IMG/VR virus record: IMGVR_UViG_3300031521_000014
Coordinates: 62,001-126,000 of that record
Source: a virus
Length of the DNA stretch: 64,000 nucleotides
Direction: 5' to 3' (one strand)
Under the pieces are notes generated by a model. That model saw only the letters and a program-made list of their open reading frames with translations. It did no database searches and had not been told where the DNA came from. A program made the translations under genes and the position numbers. Shown in pieces: positions 26,610-35,148 of the stretch. The first letter of the stretch is position 1; each line of letters starts with the position of its first letter.

Positions 26610-26618
26610 TACGTCCTT

Positions 26619-26654
26619 ACTACACCTACCTGGAGCAATCCAGGTAGGTGTAGT
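26619..26654 (+). terminator. Intrinsic terminator after the capsid gene
   Basis: A 15-bp perfect stem ACTACACCTACCTGG/CCAGGTAGGTGTAGT with a 6-base loop and a T-run at 26665-26670. Confidence 0.9.
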
Positions 26655-26677
26655 AGTACTTTCGTTTTTTCTTAACG

Positions 26678-26687
26678 ATATATTATT
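26678..26687 (+). promoter_or_regulatory. Phage promoter-like box ATATATTATT
   Basis: A copy of the recurring box (context TTTTTTCTTAACGATATATTATT), 34 bases before the next start. Confidence 0.55.
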
Positions 26688-26720
26688 CATTTAGAAATCT
26701 GTGTAATAAAAAGGTTGGTT

Positions 26721-27950
26721 ATGGCTATAAAACTACATGATGTAGGAGTTACAGATGTCATTGACGATGAAAAACCGTACAGTGACCTTATCTTCTGCGG
26801 TGGACCAAATTTATTAAATAACCCTACTGGGTTAAATAGCATAATAGACGATCCTGAGTATAGACACCCAGATCGTACTAGATATGTATTTACAAATATG
26901 GGAAATGATATCTATATGTTAGATGCTAACAATATAGTATCTCCTGTACGATACAAACACTCTCTTACAAATATGGGAGTTATTAGTATATTAGAAAAGA
27001 CCTTTAATATAAAGAGTCTTGAAAAGGGTATTTTCGTAGTTGACTACATTCATATGTACAATACGCCTAATACCAAATATGCACCTATTTTAGATTACTA
27101 TATGTCCTCGGACAATGTTGAGATTAGTAGTAAAGAAAAAGAAAAACTATTAAAATTACTAACTCAAAAAGTAGGTAGGCAATATGCTTCCAAAATGACC
27201 ATTAGACTTATAAACTTTATTCCTGCCTCAGCACTAGATGAATATAATTATGTTTATTCTAAAGCAGTAGGTTTATGTTTTACAAATGGGGAATTGACAG
27301 AAGCCTTTACACACCCTTCTAGCAAACATTACACAGAATGCTATAAGGAAGTAACGGATAAACACAGAAATGTGATCGTTATAGACATTGTTAACAATGA
27401 AAAAGATACATCATACTTTATGAAAATAGGTAATCAAATTACACGGGTATTATCTAGACAAGATCCAACTGCTAAATCGGGATGTACAGTTGTAATCAAA
27501 AAGAATGGTAGTAAAGGTATAACTAAAAAAGTTCCATTATCAGATACTCGATCACTAGGTGTTTATAAAACACATGATGAAGCCTATGCTGCTGGTGATA
27601 TTAGTCTTATGAATGAAAAAGAGAAAATAGAGATAGAAAAACAAAAGATCAAAAATGAAATGGAGAAATTAAAAACCGATATTGAATTATATCGCTTGAA
27701 AGCTAAAGTTGAATTTAACACAAATGAACAAAAATTACAAATGAGTATATTAGATATGAGAAGTAAGCTTTTATCTATCAAAGCGGAGGAGATAAAAGTA
27801 GTTCTTGGTATCAAGCAGGCTAACAGTAAATACTATGCTGAGTTATCGTATATGTATAAGAAACAAGAGATAGAAATAACAAAAGCAGGTATGGATTTAG
27901 CAGTTAAAGTAATAACAGTGTTTCAAAGTATCTATAAGTTATTTAAGTAA
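26721..27950 (+). CDS. Hypothetical protein with C-terminal coiled coil, 409 aa
   Basis: ATG 26721 has AAAAGGTTGG upstream. The N-terminal 280 residues form a mixed alpha/beta region of unknown fold (YSDLIFCGGPNLLNNPTG). Residues about 295-370 are a long E/K heptad-rich coiled coil (NEKEKIEIEKQKIKNEMEKL), ending in a helix that may be membrane-associating (MDLAVKVITVFQSIYKLF). It lies between the capsid and RNA polymerase beta N-part genes and is probably co-transcribed with the latter. Confidence 0.7.
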   Translation: MAIKLHDVGVTDVIDDEKPYSDLIFCGGPNLLNNPTGLNSIIDDPEYRHPDRTRYVFTNMGNDIYMLDANNIVSPVRYKHSLTNMGVISILEKTFNIKSLEKGIFVVDYIHMYNTPNTKYAPILDYYMSSDNVEISSKEKEKLLKLLTQKVGRQYASKMTIRLINFIPASALDEYNYVYSKAVGLCFTNGELTEAFTHPSSKHYTECYKEVTDKHRNVIVIDIVNNEKDTSYFMKIGNQITRVLSRQDPTAKSGCTVVIKKNGSKGITKKVPLSDTRSLGVYKTHDEAYAAGDISLMNEKEKIEIEKQKIKNEMEKLKTDIELYRLKAKVEFNTNEQKLQMSILDMRSKLLSIKAEEIKVVLGIKQANSKYYAELSYMYKKQEIEITKAGMDLAVKVITVFQSIYKLFK

Positions 27951-27966
27951 CCATGGGGAGGAAAAT

Positions 27967-29691
27967 GTGAACGATATACTGGCTAGAATTATATCTACTA
28001 CGGCGCCTAAGTTTAATACCAACATAACAGATGGTACTGCAGGTGAGATACTTAAGGGTATACCTGATTTTCTAGATGATCTTTTTAGAAGAACCATCGC
28101 AGATATTGGTGTGACGATACCACTTTCGTATAAAGGGTATAGAAGATTAACTCCTAAAGAAGAGTTTACACGATCTTTATTAAATAACAGTAATAAGACT
28201 ATCTTGGATCTTGCAGAGTCTGATTTCTATATGATTGAATTTCTGTTTGAATACGATGGAAGAGTTATCGTTAAACCGCTATATTTACCTTTTGCTGGCG
28301 ATGGTAATATTATGCGTATTAGCAATACTCCATACATTGTTGTTCCCGTATTATCCGATACCGTTATTTCTCCTTCCTATAATGAGATATTTGTCAGGTT
28401 GCTGATTGACAAGTTTAATATCATAGGACAACTTAGAACCTTTATTATTAATGGTGAGAAAGTACCAGGTCAAGTAGTTTACAGTAAGATTATGAAAGGA
28501 ACACCTGTTGGTGATAAGATAGGAAAACCCGTTACACCTGTTTCACTTTATCTATTAGGTAAATATGGTTTTGCTAAGGTACTTAGAAAATACTGTAATA
28601 TTACTGATTTCATAGTTACTAATGAAAATGTCGATCATCTTCGTGAAACACATAATGTGTATGAGTCAACAGGATTAAAACCTATTAACCTTATCACACC
28701 AGGTTATGCACCTCATGATATTAAGATTTGTATACCTATGAAGTATGAGCCTACAACATTCTTAAATAACTTCATCTTTGGAATCTTGTATGTCTTTGAT
28801 ATACTTCCTAAAACAGCAGATGAATTCCTCTATCTTCTTAACGGTCGTGAGATTGATGGTAGGGTATACCCCCCTAATGTTAAGGATGAAATATATATCC
28901 ATTGGAGAACTATCCTGGGTAGATTATCCTATCGCGACATGTTCTCTATTATGAGAATCACAACAGATGTTAAAGACCACTTCAACTCTTTAGATACCTA
29001 TCTTGATAACTTTAATAAAATAAAGTTACAGAACAATGGTATCATGGTAAATGATTTTTACGATATGCTACATTATATCATGTTGAACTTTGATACATTG
29101 TTACTAACAAGTAAAGAATACAGCAGTGATATTCAAAATAGGTATATTGATATCACTTACTATATGACGAACGATATCATCATCGCATTTAACAAGTTGA
29201 TACAAATGATCAAGCGCAGATCATCTCGTAAATCTATCGTATCTGAAAAAGAGATTCTTAAGATCTTTAAAGATGAATTAAAGAGTAAAATTATTTATGG
29301 TCTTATTAGCAGCAAGCAAGGACTTAATATTAGTATATCACCTGCTGATTATGTGGGCGATATTAAGTACATGAAGTGTACTTCCTTATTGCAAGATCAA
29401 AACAGAGGTAATGGAGTAAGAGTTAACAGCAACAACTCCTTCCCAGAAAATACAAGAACTCTAAGAGGTCCAGATCTCTATCTTGGATCAGTTTATTTCT
29501 TACGAAAGTCTTGTCCATCTCCTCGATTTGAATTTAATCTTTATTTAGATTATGACATCCATACTGGTAAGATTAACATGCCAGAAGATATTAAAAGAGC
29601 TGTGGATAAGCTTGATAAATTATTATCAGGTAAAGTTGTCAATGATAACATACCACTTCTTGAATCGGATGAAGTTATCGGAGAAGATTAA
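27967..29691 (+). CDS. Multisubunit RNA polymerase beta subunit, N-terminal part
   Basis: 574 residues from GTG 27967 (GGGGAGGAAAAT upstream). FEYDGRVIVKPLYLPFAGDGNIMRISNTPYIVVPVLSDTVIS and NEIFVRLLIDKFN match the block I recall at the N-terminus of phiKZ-type phage beta subunits. The middle is helical, and the C-terminal NRGNGVRVNSNNSFPENTRTLRGPDLY resembles the region leading to the beta fork. It should pair with the separate C-part at 15658 to form one beta equivalent. Confidence 0.75.
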   Translation: MNDILARIISTTAPKFNTNITDGTAGEILKGIPDFLDDLFRRTIADIGVTIPLSYKGYRRLTPKEEFTRSLLNNSNKTILDLAESDFYMIEFLFEYDGRVIVKPLYLPFAGDGNIMRISNTPYIVVPVLSDTVISPSYNEIFVRLLIDKFNIIGQLRTFIINGEKVPGQVVYSKIMKGTPVGDKIGKPVTPVSLYLLGKYGFAKVLRKYCNITDFIVTNENVDHLRETHNVYESTGLKPINLITPGYAPHDIKICIPMKYEPTTFLNNFIFGILYVFDILPKTADEFLYLLNGREIDGRVYPPNVKDEIYIHWRTILGRLSYRDMFSIMRITTDVKDHFNSLDTYLDNFNKIKLQNNGIMVNDFYDMLHYIMLNFDTLLLTSKEYSSDIQNRYIDITYYMTNDIIIAFNKLIQMIKRRSSRKSIVSEKEILKIFKDELKSKIIYGLISSKQGLNISISPADYVGDIKYMKCTSLLQDQNRGNGVRVNSNNSFPENTRTLRGPDLYLGSVYFLRKSCPSPRFEFNLYLDYDIHTGKINMPEDIKRAVDKLDKLLSGKVVNDNIPLLESDEVIGED

Positions 29692-29772
29692 AAACATATT
29701 ATTTAATTAATAACGAACAAGTACGTTAGTAATTGTGAGTTAAACTAGCAACCTATAACTAGTTTACTAGTT
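29688..29772 (+). repeat. 85-bp repeat copy B
   Basis: 82 of 85 positions match 1641-1725. It starts in the stop codon of the RNA polymerase gene and forms the leader of the gene at 29817. The base changes relative to copy A include one compensated pair (CAAC/GTTG here, TAAC/GTTA in copy A), which supports a folded RNA stem; here the stem extends to AGCAAC/GTTGCT. Confidence 0.85.
29694..29703 (+). promoter_or_regulatory. Phage promoter-like box ACATATTATT
   Basis: A box copy inside repeat B, 114 bases before the next start. Confidence 0.55.
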
Positions 29773-29816
29773 GCTGGTTAACTATAAAAATAAATAAAAA
29801 CCCAAAGGAAGTAAAC

Positions 29817-31289
29817 ATGTCGAACATAGGTACGGCTCCATTAGAAAATCGTATAATGGAAATTGAAAGAGCTCTACGTGGCATCTACGTAGATTGTAAT
29901 CAGGCACGAGCTGATATTAGGAATTATGGTAGAAACATAGTTCCTTTATTAAACGAGGCCAGAGCAATTGATTCACAGTTAGGGGCATACGGTTATCCTC
30001 CTATCGTAAGTCTTCCTGATTTTGAATATATCAAATATCTTTCGAGTATTTTCCCAGAGAACCAGAATATGTATCCGCAACAACAACAGTACCCAATGCA
30101 GTCTGTTGGCGGTGGATACATGCAGCCACAAGTAAGAGCACCACAACCACAGGTAACACTTCCTACCCTAGGTGGTGGGTATGCTATGGGTGGTACAAGT
30201 TCTCCTGTAGATTCTACAGATAGATTTGATAAATATGCCCAAGCTCGTCAGAATGTTATTAACCCAACTGCGGCAGCCATACCAGATCCATTTGATGGAT
30301 TTGGGAACACAACAACTACTCCAGTAGCTGCTCCTAAGGCTGAGACTAAACCAGTTTATAAACCTTTTGATGGTAGTGAGTATCCATTGATGTTAGCATC
30401 AGGTTTAACAGCTGTTCTTGATAAAGATATTGGTAACTATATCAAATACGATGTGGTTGGTAAGTCTAAAATTGAAGGTAGAATGAGTGATGATATTTAT
30501 ACTATCAAAAACTTTACCATCTCCAGTACTGACAGAACATCCAGTTTACAATGTATGTGTGCTACAGAGTGTCCTAAGACATTGGTAACGACGGTGCCAA
30601 ATATTAAGCGTTTTTATGTTGATAAAGGGTATGTTGATATTTCAGACATTCTTAAGCTCATTGACTACGCTAATGATCAAACAGTGTATGATATCGATAC
30701 GTTATCTACCATGATGCACATGCTGTACGAAATACGTGCTACCGCATTTGCTACATTGGGCAGCTGGGTTGAAGACAAATTGGTTATTAAGTTCATTAAC
30801 CATATGTTATTCTCTGCAGTACTTAAAAACAATATGACTATTAATTCTGACTTTGTTAGTGTTACAGATAACCTTGAAGTTTTAAAGACTAGACTTATTG
30901 ATAACACTAAGATTAAACCAGCGATTACTGCTCACAATGCTGAAACATTTGGCATCTTAGCTAAATATGTTTTTAACCTGATAGGTAATATGACCGTAGA
31001 AGAGGAAGAGGACTATCTCTATTTAGAACTTTCTGAGCCATTAACTTTTATTGGTATTACGGATGACTATTTAGCATCTGATATTACATCTATCGAAAAA
31101 GGTCAGGCATGGTTAGTACGCGCTGATAGTTATCCAGAGTTATTTAAATTGTTGGATATTGTTTATAACCTATCAGATATTTTCAAAGCAACGCGTACGG
31201 CAACTATTTACACGCTAGATGAAAAACAAAATGATGTACGTTACACCGTTTACAAAGATATTAATGGTAATTTTGTTATTGTAAAATAA
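29817..31289 (+). CDS. Probable structural protein with Q/G-rich insert, 490 aa
   Basis: RBS AAAGGAAG precedes ATG 29817. Residues 1-75 are helical; about 80-170 is a low-complexity, disordered Q/P/G stretch (MYPQQQQYPMQSVGGGYMQP); the rest is a folded domain (SGLTAVLDKDIGNYIKYDVVG) with a helical middle. The organisation resembles the gene at 13189 in reverse order. No enzyme motif. Its leader is the 85-bp repeat. Confidence 0.65.
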   Translation: MSNIGTAPLENRIMEIERALRGIYVDCNQARADIRNYGRNIVPLLNEARAIDSQLGAYGYPPIVSLPDFEYIKYLSSIFPENQNMYPQQQQYPMQSVGGGYMQPQVRAPQPQVTLPTLGGGYAMGGTSSPVDSTDRFDKYAQARQNVINPTAAAIPDPFDGFGNTTTTPVAAPKAETKPVYKPFDGSEYPLMLASGLTAVLDKDIGNYIKYDVVGKSKIEGRMSDDIYTIKNFTISSTDRTSSLQCMCATECPKTLVTTVPNIKRFYVDKGYVDISDILKLIDYANDQTVYDIDTLSTMMHMLYEIRATAFATLGSWVEDKLVIKFINHMLFSAVLKNNMTINSDFVSVTDNLEVLKTRLIDNTKIKPAITAHNAETFGILAKYVFNLIGNMTVEEEEDYLYLELSEPLTFIGITDDYLASDITSIEKGQAWLVRADSYPELFKLLDIVYNLSDIFKATRTATIYTLDEKQNDVRYTVYKDINGNFVIVK

Positions 31290-31299
31290 GGAGAGTCCT

Positions 31300-32112
31300 G
31301 TGGAATCTTTACACGAAAAAGGCCGGATCGTTGTAGTTGACCCTATTAATAGGGTCCCGTTTCTTAAAGCTATGTTAGCTGAATTTCCTAAGATGGATGA
31401 CCTCTGGGCAGATGTTATTCAATGTCATACGATGTATGGCAGGAAAGTATATTTTGAAGGCTTAACTGCTGCTGATGGAACTTATTTTATCAACAAACTT
31501 TTTAACGATGCAACGTCTATGTTAGACTTGCGTGAAAAACTTTATCATAGTATCAAAGATCCTATCCTATTAAAAGAGATAGATGGATTTCTGACAGTAG
31601 CTTTTAACAATTTATCAACACGTATCAACCCTGATAAAACAGTAAAAGCTGCAAGTTTGTTAACGGATCTTGATTCTATCCTAGGTACTATAGAACATGT
31701 TCCAAGTAATGAATACAGTAATATTTGTTCGTTTGCTTTAGATTCTCTTTTCGAGTATCTTAAAGTATCTTCAGATGAAGTCATGACTGAATTATTTGGA
31801 GATGATTCTTGCGATGGTTACAATATCATCTCAGATGATCTAGAAATCATTTGGTTACCTATCTTTACACTTGAGACACTTGTGGTGCTTAATAAGCAAG
31901 AAAGTATTGATTCTATCAATACTCATATTCGATACAAGAAACCAGATTTTAAATGGTTTGATGCTATCAATGATGTTTTCAATAATGAAAACTTTAATCA
32001 CAACTTTAAGAAAACACGTACATGTCGCATCTTTATTAATGATCCGTATGTAGGTGTTAAAGATTATAAGCTGCATATAAGCAAAGTTGGAAAGCCTGTA
32101 CTTTTTACGTAA
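31300..32112 (+). CDS. Hypothetical protein, 270 aa
   Basis: GTG 31300 with AAGGAGAGTCCT, ten bases after the previous stop. The protein is soluble, mainly helical and acidic in the middle. Not recognised. It ends the plus-strand unit at a shared terminator. Confidence 0.7.
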   Translation: MESLHEKGRIVVVDPINRVPFLKAMLAEFPKMDDLWADVIQCHTMYGRKVYFEGLTAADGTYFINKLFNDATSMLDLREKLYHSIKDPILLKEIDGFLTVAFNNLSTRINPDKTVKAASLLTDLDSILGTIEHVPSNEYSNICSFALDSLFEYLKVSSDEVMTELFGDDSCDGYNIISDDLEIIWLPIFTLETLVVLNKQESIDSINTHIRYKKPDFKWFDAINDVFNNENFNHNFKKTRTCRIFINDPYVGVKDYKLHISKVGKPVLFT

Positions 32113-32121
32113 AAAAATACA

Positions 32122-32155
32122 ACTACACCTATAGCCACATGGCTATAGGTGTAGT
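32122..32155 (+). terminator. Intrinsic terminator between convergent genes
   Basis: A 15-bp perfect stem ACTACACCTATAGCC/GGCTATAGGTGTAGT with loop ACAT. A-rich on the left and T-rich on the right, so it can serve both strands. Confidence 0.85.
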
Positions 32156-32168
32156 ATGTTCTTATTCT

Positions 32169-35126
32169 TTATTTTTTAGCATCTTCTTTAGCTTTGTCTT
32201 CTTCTTCTTTTTTCTTCTTAGCCTCATCATCTGCTTTTTTCTTTTCTTCTTCTTCCTTAGCTTTTTTATCAGCTTCGGCTTTATCATCTACTTCTTTATC
32301 CGTAGTTGCATCTGAGTTTTCATCTGTAGTCTCTTCAGGAGCTTCTTCTGCCTTTTCAGGTTCAGGCTCATCTTCCGTACCGGTATCAGTTGTGTCTGGT
32401 TCTTCAGAAGTACCTTCTTCTACAGGTTCATCGGTAGATTCTTCACTTCCTTCATCTGGTGTAGCTTCCGGTTCTTCTGCGGTATCATTTTCATCACCAC
32501 CGAAATTATCACTGAAGTCATCACTGCCACCTATATCTCCACCATTAGTATCAGTGTCAGTATCGCTACCTTCTTCACCTCCACCAGATGTCTCACCATA
32601 AGTATCTTCAGTATCACTAGCACCATCTGCAGGAGCACTCACTTTTTCCATCTTGATATCAAGTTTTGTTGTCATCTTTTGTAATTCACCAAGGAACGGA
32701 ACAATAGAGTCACCAAGATTTTTCATAAAGGATGTGAAGTTACCAAATGCATTAAAGACATAACCATTAGTATCATCTTTAATAATAAATTCTGATAACT
32801 CTGGCATATAGTCATTATCGGCCATCCATTTACGAATCATAACTGCTTTTAATACACCTTTAATAATATCAATCTTACCACCTACAGCACCAATAAGTTC
32901 TGAACCCATAACTTCAGCTGGGAACATAATATCAATGTTCTCTTCTAGTGCTGTTTTAAAGGACTGGAAGGCATCGTGGAGTGTTTGAGCTTCAGTTGTC
33001 TCTGGAGATGGTAGTTCAGTCTTTATTTCGCTTATGATAATATCTATTAACGCATCTAATAAGTCGTCATCTTTTAAATTCTTAATACTACCAACACTAT
33101 CTTCATTTAGTATATCACGATCGTCATTATTTTTACCAACAGAACGAACATGTTTTTTAATCTCAGCAAGCTGTGCTTTTAAAAGTATTTTTAATTTATC
33201 TTTAAAAGCGTAATCATTCTTACAAAGTTTTCTGACATGTTTTGTTACCATAATCATTAGTCTGGTTTGTAACTGTTTTGTTTGTTTAGCAAACAATAAG
33301 TTCTTAGCAACAACAGAGGTTGCAAAATCTGAACTATACCCTGATTCTACGATTTCAGGTGTTAAGCCGTATGCTAAGTAGATCATTGTTCTAACAGATT
33401 CATCTGTACTATCATCAGGTATAACTTTGCTACCACCTTCATTAGAGATATCTAATGACATGTTAGGTAACCCAGCAGCTTCACCTTTAGGATCAATAAT
33501 GATACCTGCAGATTGTCCCCACGCTACAAGATCATTAATATTTGATAAACCAAAAGGTGCAGTACTCGCACGTGTCTTAATATACTCTGATCTAACCATA
33601 TCAATAGTACCCTGAGGATCAGTATCATTCTCATCAAGATCAATAGATATTTTGGTAGTCGTTGTACTGTTCTTAATAGATGCTAGTACTTTTGTAAATA
33701 ATAAGATAGAACGTATAGAGTGTAACATAGCTGTTTTCTCTATAAGAGATTTACCTGTTCCATTCTCTCTATAATCAAAAGCATAGAACGCCATATTTTC
33801 AGCTGGGATGTAAACTAATTTTGTACGTTTAGATCTCAAAGCTCTAAAGAACATTACTCTATAGATATCCGTATTATCTCTGATTGTAGCAAGTGAATCA
33901 TACCCACCTTTTTCAATTGCTTTACGAATAGCATCATCAACAACACGATTATAGATTTCTTCAATGTTCTTAATAGTTGGTTCTTTAGAAGTAATACCTA
34001 CCAAAGCTGACTTAGCTCTGTTAATAACACTGTTCTCTGTAGCTTGTAACATATTCGTTCGCATCATATTAGACATCTGATCTTCATTATATTCAGTTGT
34101 TGTTCTAATAGGAGAACCTTTCTCATCAAGCATTGCAAAGAATCCTATTTGTTTTGTAGGATCGTTAATAACGTATAATGGTATCAGTGACTCAACAGGT
34201 ATTTTAAATACCATGGCTTTACCAATAGATTTTCTATCTGTTAGATCATCTGGGGTAATAGATACAAACTCTTTAAACTCATCACCATCATTAATCCTGA
34301 ATAAACTATAAAGTTCATCATAAACAGGTTGTACGTTAAAATCAATAGACTCTTTACTTAACTCTTGTTCACGTTTTTCATACGCTCTAGCCGGTTTAAA
34401 CATGATTGTTTTATCATCAGTGATGTCAAACATAAGATCATCAGTAGTAAATTTTACATTAGCACCTTTGTCCTCTAATGAGACACCGTCTTTTTTATAA
34501 GCAAGACGTGTTACTGAAGATGCCAGTTCACTTTCTGTATATTCAAAAGAAAGATTTTCCGTAGAAACATGTTTAATTTCTGGATCAGGATCTATTAACT
34601 TTCTATCCTCTCCTGATAATTTCTTGTAGTTATCCATATTGACTTTACCATCAGTCTTAATGGCATCGGTACCATTAATAAGCATATCGACTGCGGCCTC
34701 TGATACAATTACTTGTGCCCATGAACCTTTTGTAAAATAAGCTTCTCTTAAGATATCGGTTAGCATTTCTTCAAAGTTAAATTCTTTATTTAAATATTTC
34801 TCAGTAAGAGAAGCGATCGAAGATTTTAAATCATCGGGTAAGTTAACTGTTGATAAAGAATATGATATAGTTGTTGATAACAAGTTATTAGGAGATAAGA
34901 TACTAGCGGTGATGATTTGTATACATTTTTCAATATCTGGAAATAATTCTGTAATGTTATCATTGTTTTTTATCTTGTCAATATTATGACGTATCACACC
35001 TTGATAATCCACTGTTCTCGCCGGAACGGTCATTTCTCTGGCGCTAACGTTCAATTTAGTGATTATGGCGGCAGTTCCTAGATCGCCCTTTTCTAACTTA
35101 GGTATCAAACCTTTATTTGTATTCAT
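32169..35126 (-). CDS. Probable portal protein with long acidic/charged tail
   Basis: 985 residues from ATG 35126 (AAGG eight bases upstream; another ATG at 35132 is too close). Residues about 410-660 look portal-like: YIPAENMAFYAFDYRENGTG, a long helix KTAMLHSIRSILLFTKVLAS, then VAWGQSAGIIID and MIYLAYGLTPEIV followed by SSDFATSVVAKNLLFAKQ, as in phage portals. The last 160 residues are extreme low complexity: first D/E/T/S/G-rich, then an alternating K/E/D/A helix. The tail is probably disordered. It is divergent from the 823-residue gene with a 22-base gap. Confidence 0.6.
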   Translation of the reverse strand: MNTNKGLIPKLEKGDLGTAAIITKLNVSAREMTVPARTVDYQGVIRHNIDKIKNNDNITELFPDIEKCIQIITASILSPNNLLSTTISYSLSTVNLPDDLKSSIASLTEKYLNKEFNFEEMLTDILREAYFTKGSWAQVIVSEAAVDMLINGTDAIKTDGKVNMDNYKKLSGEDRKLIDPDPEIKHVSTENLSFEYTESELASSVTRLAYKKDGVSLEDKGANVKFTTDDLMFDITDDKTIMFKPARAYEKREQELSKESIDFNVQPVYDELYSLFRINDGDEFKEFVSITPDDLTDRKSIGKAMVFKIPVESLIPLYVINDPTKQIGFFAMLDEKGSPIRTTTEYNEDQMSNMMRTNMLQATENSVINRAKSALVGITSKEPTIKNIEEIYNRVVDDAIRKAIEKGGYDSLATIRDNTDIYRVMFFRALRSKRTKLVYIPAENMAFYAFDYRENGTGKSLIEKTAMLHSIRSILLFTKVLASIKNSTTTTKISIDLDENDTDPQGTIDMVRSEYIKTRASTAPFGLSNINDLVAWGQSAGIIIDPKGEAAGLPNMSLDISNEGGSKVIPDDSTDESVRTMIYLAYGLTPEIVESGYSSDFATSVVAKNLLFAKQTKQLQTRLMIMVTKHVRKLCKNDYAFKDKLKILLKAQLAEIKKHVRSVGKNNDDRDILNEDSVGSIKNLKDDDLLDALIDIIISEIKTELPSPETTEAQTLHDAFQSFKTALEENIDIMFPAEVMGSELIGAVGGKIDIIKGVLKAVMIRKWMADNDYMPELSEFIIKDDTNGYVFNAFGNFTSFMKNLGDSIVPFLGELQKMTTKLDIKMEKVSAPADGASDTEDTYGETSGGGEEGSDTDTDTNGGDIGGSDDFSDNFGGDENDTAEEPEATPDEGSEESTDEPVEEGTSEEPDTTDTGTEDEPEPEKAEEAPEETTDENSDATTDKEVDDKAEADKKAKEEEEKKKADDEAKKKKEEEDKAKEDAKK

Positions 35127-35148
35127 ATTCATTACCTTAAGGATTAAG

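Noticed and set aside
26032-26694. 220-aa plus-strand ORF overlapping the capsid candidate
   Set aside because: A +1 shadow of the strongly codon-biased capsid frame (L/V/M-rich, no RBS).
32194-32601. Serine-rich plus-strand ORF of 135 aa
   Set aside because: It is the antisense shadow of the E/K/D-rich tail of the portal candidate; no RBS and extreme S/V composition.
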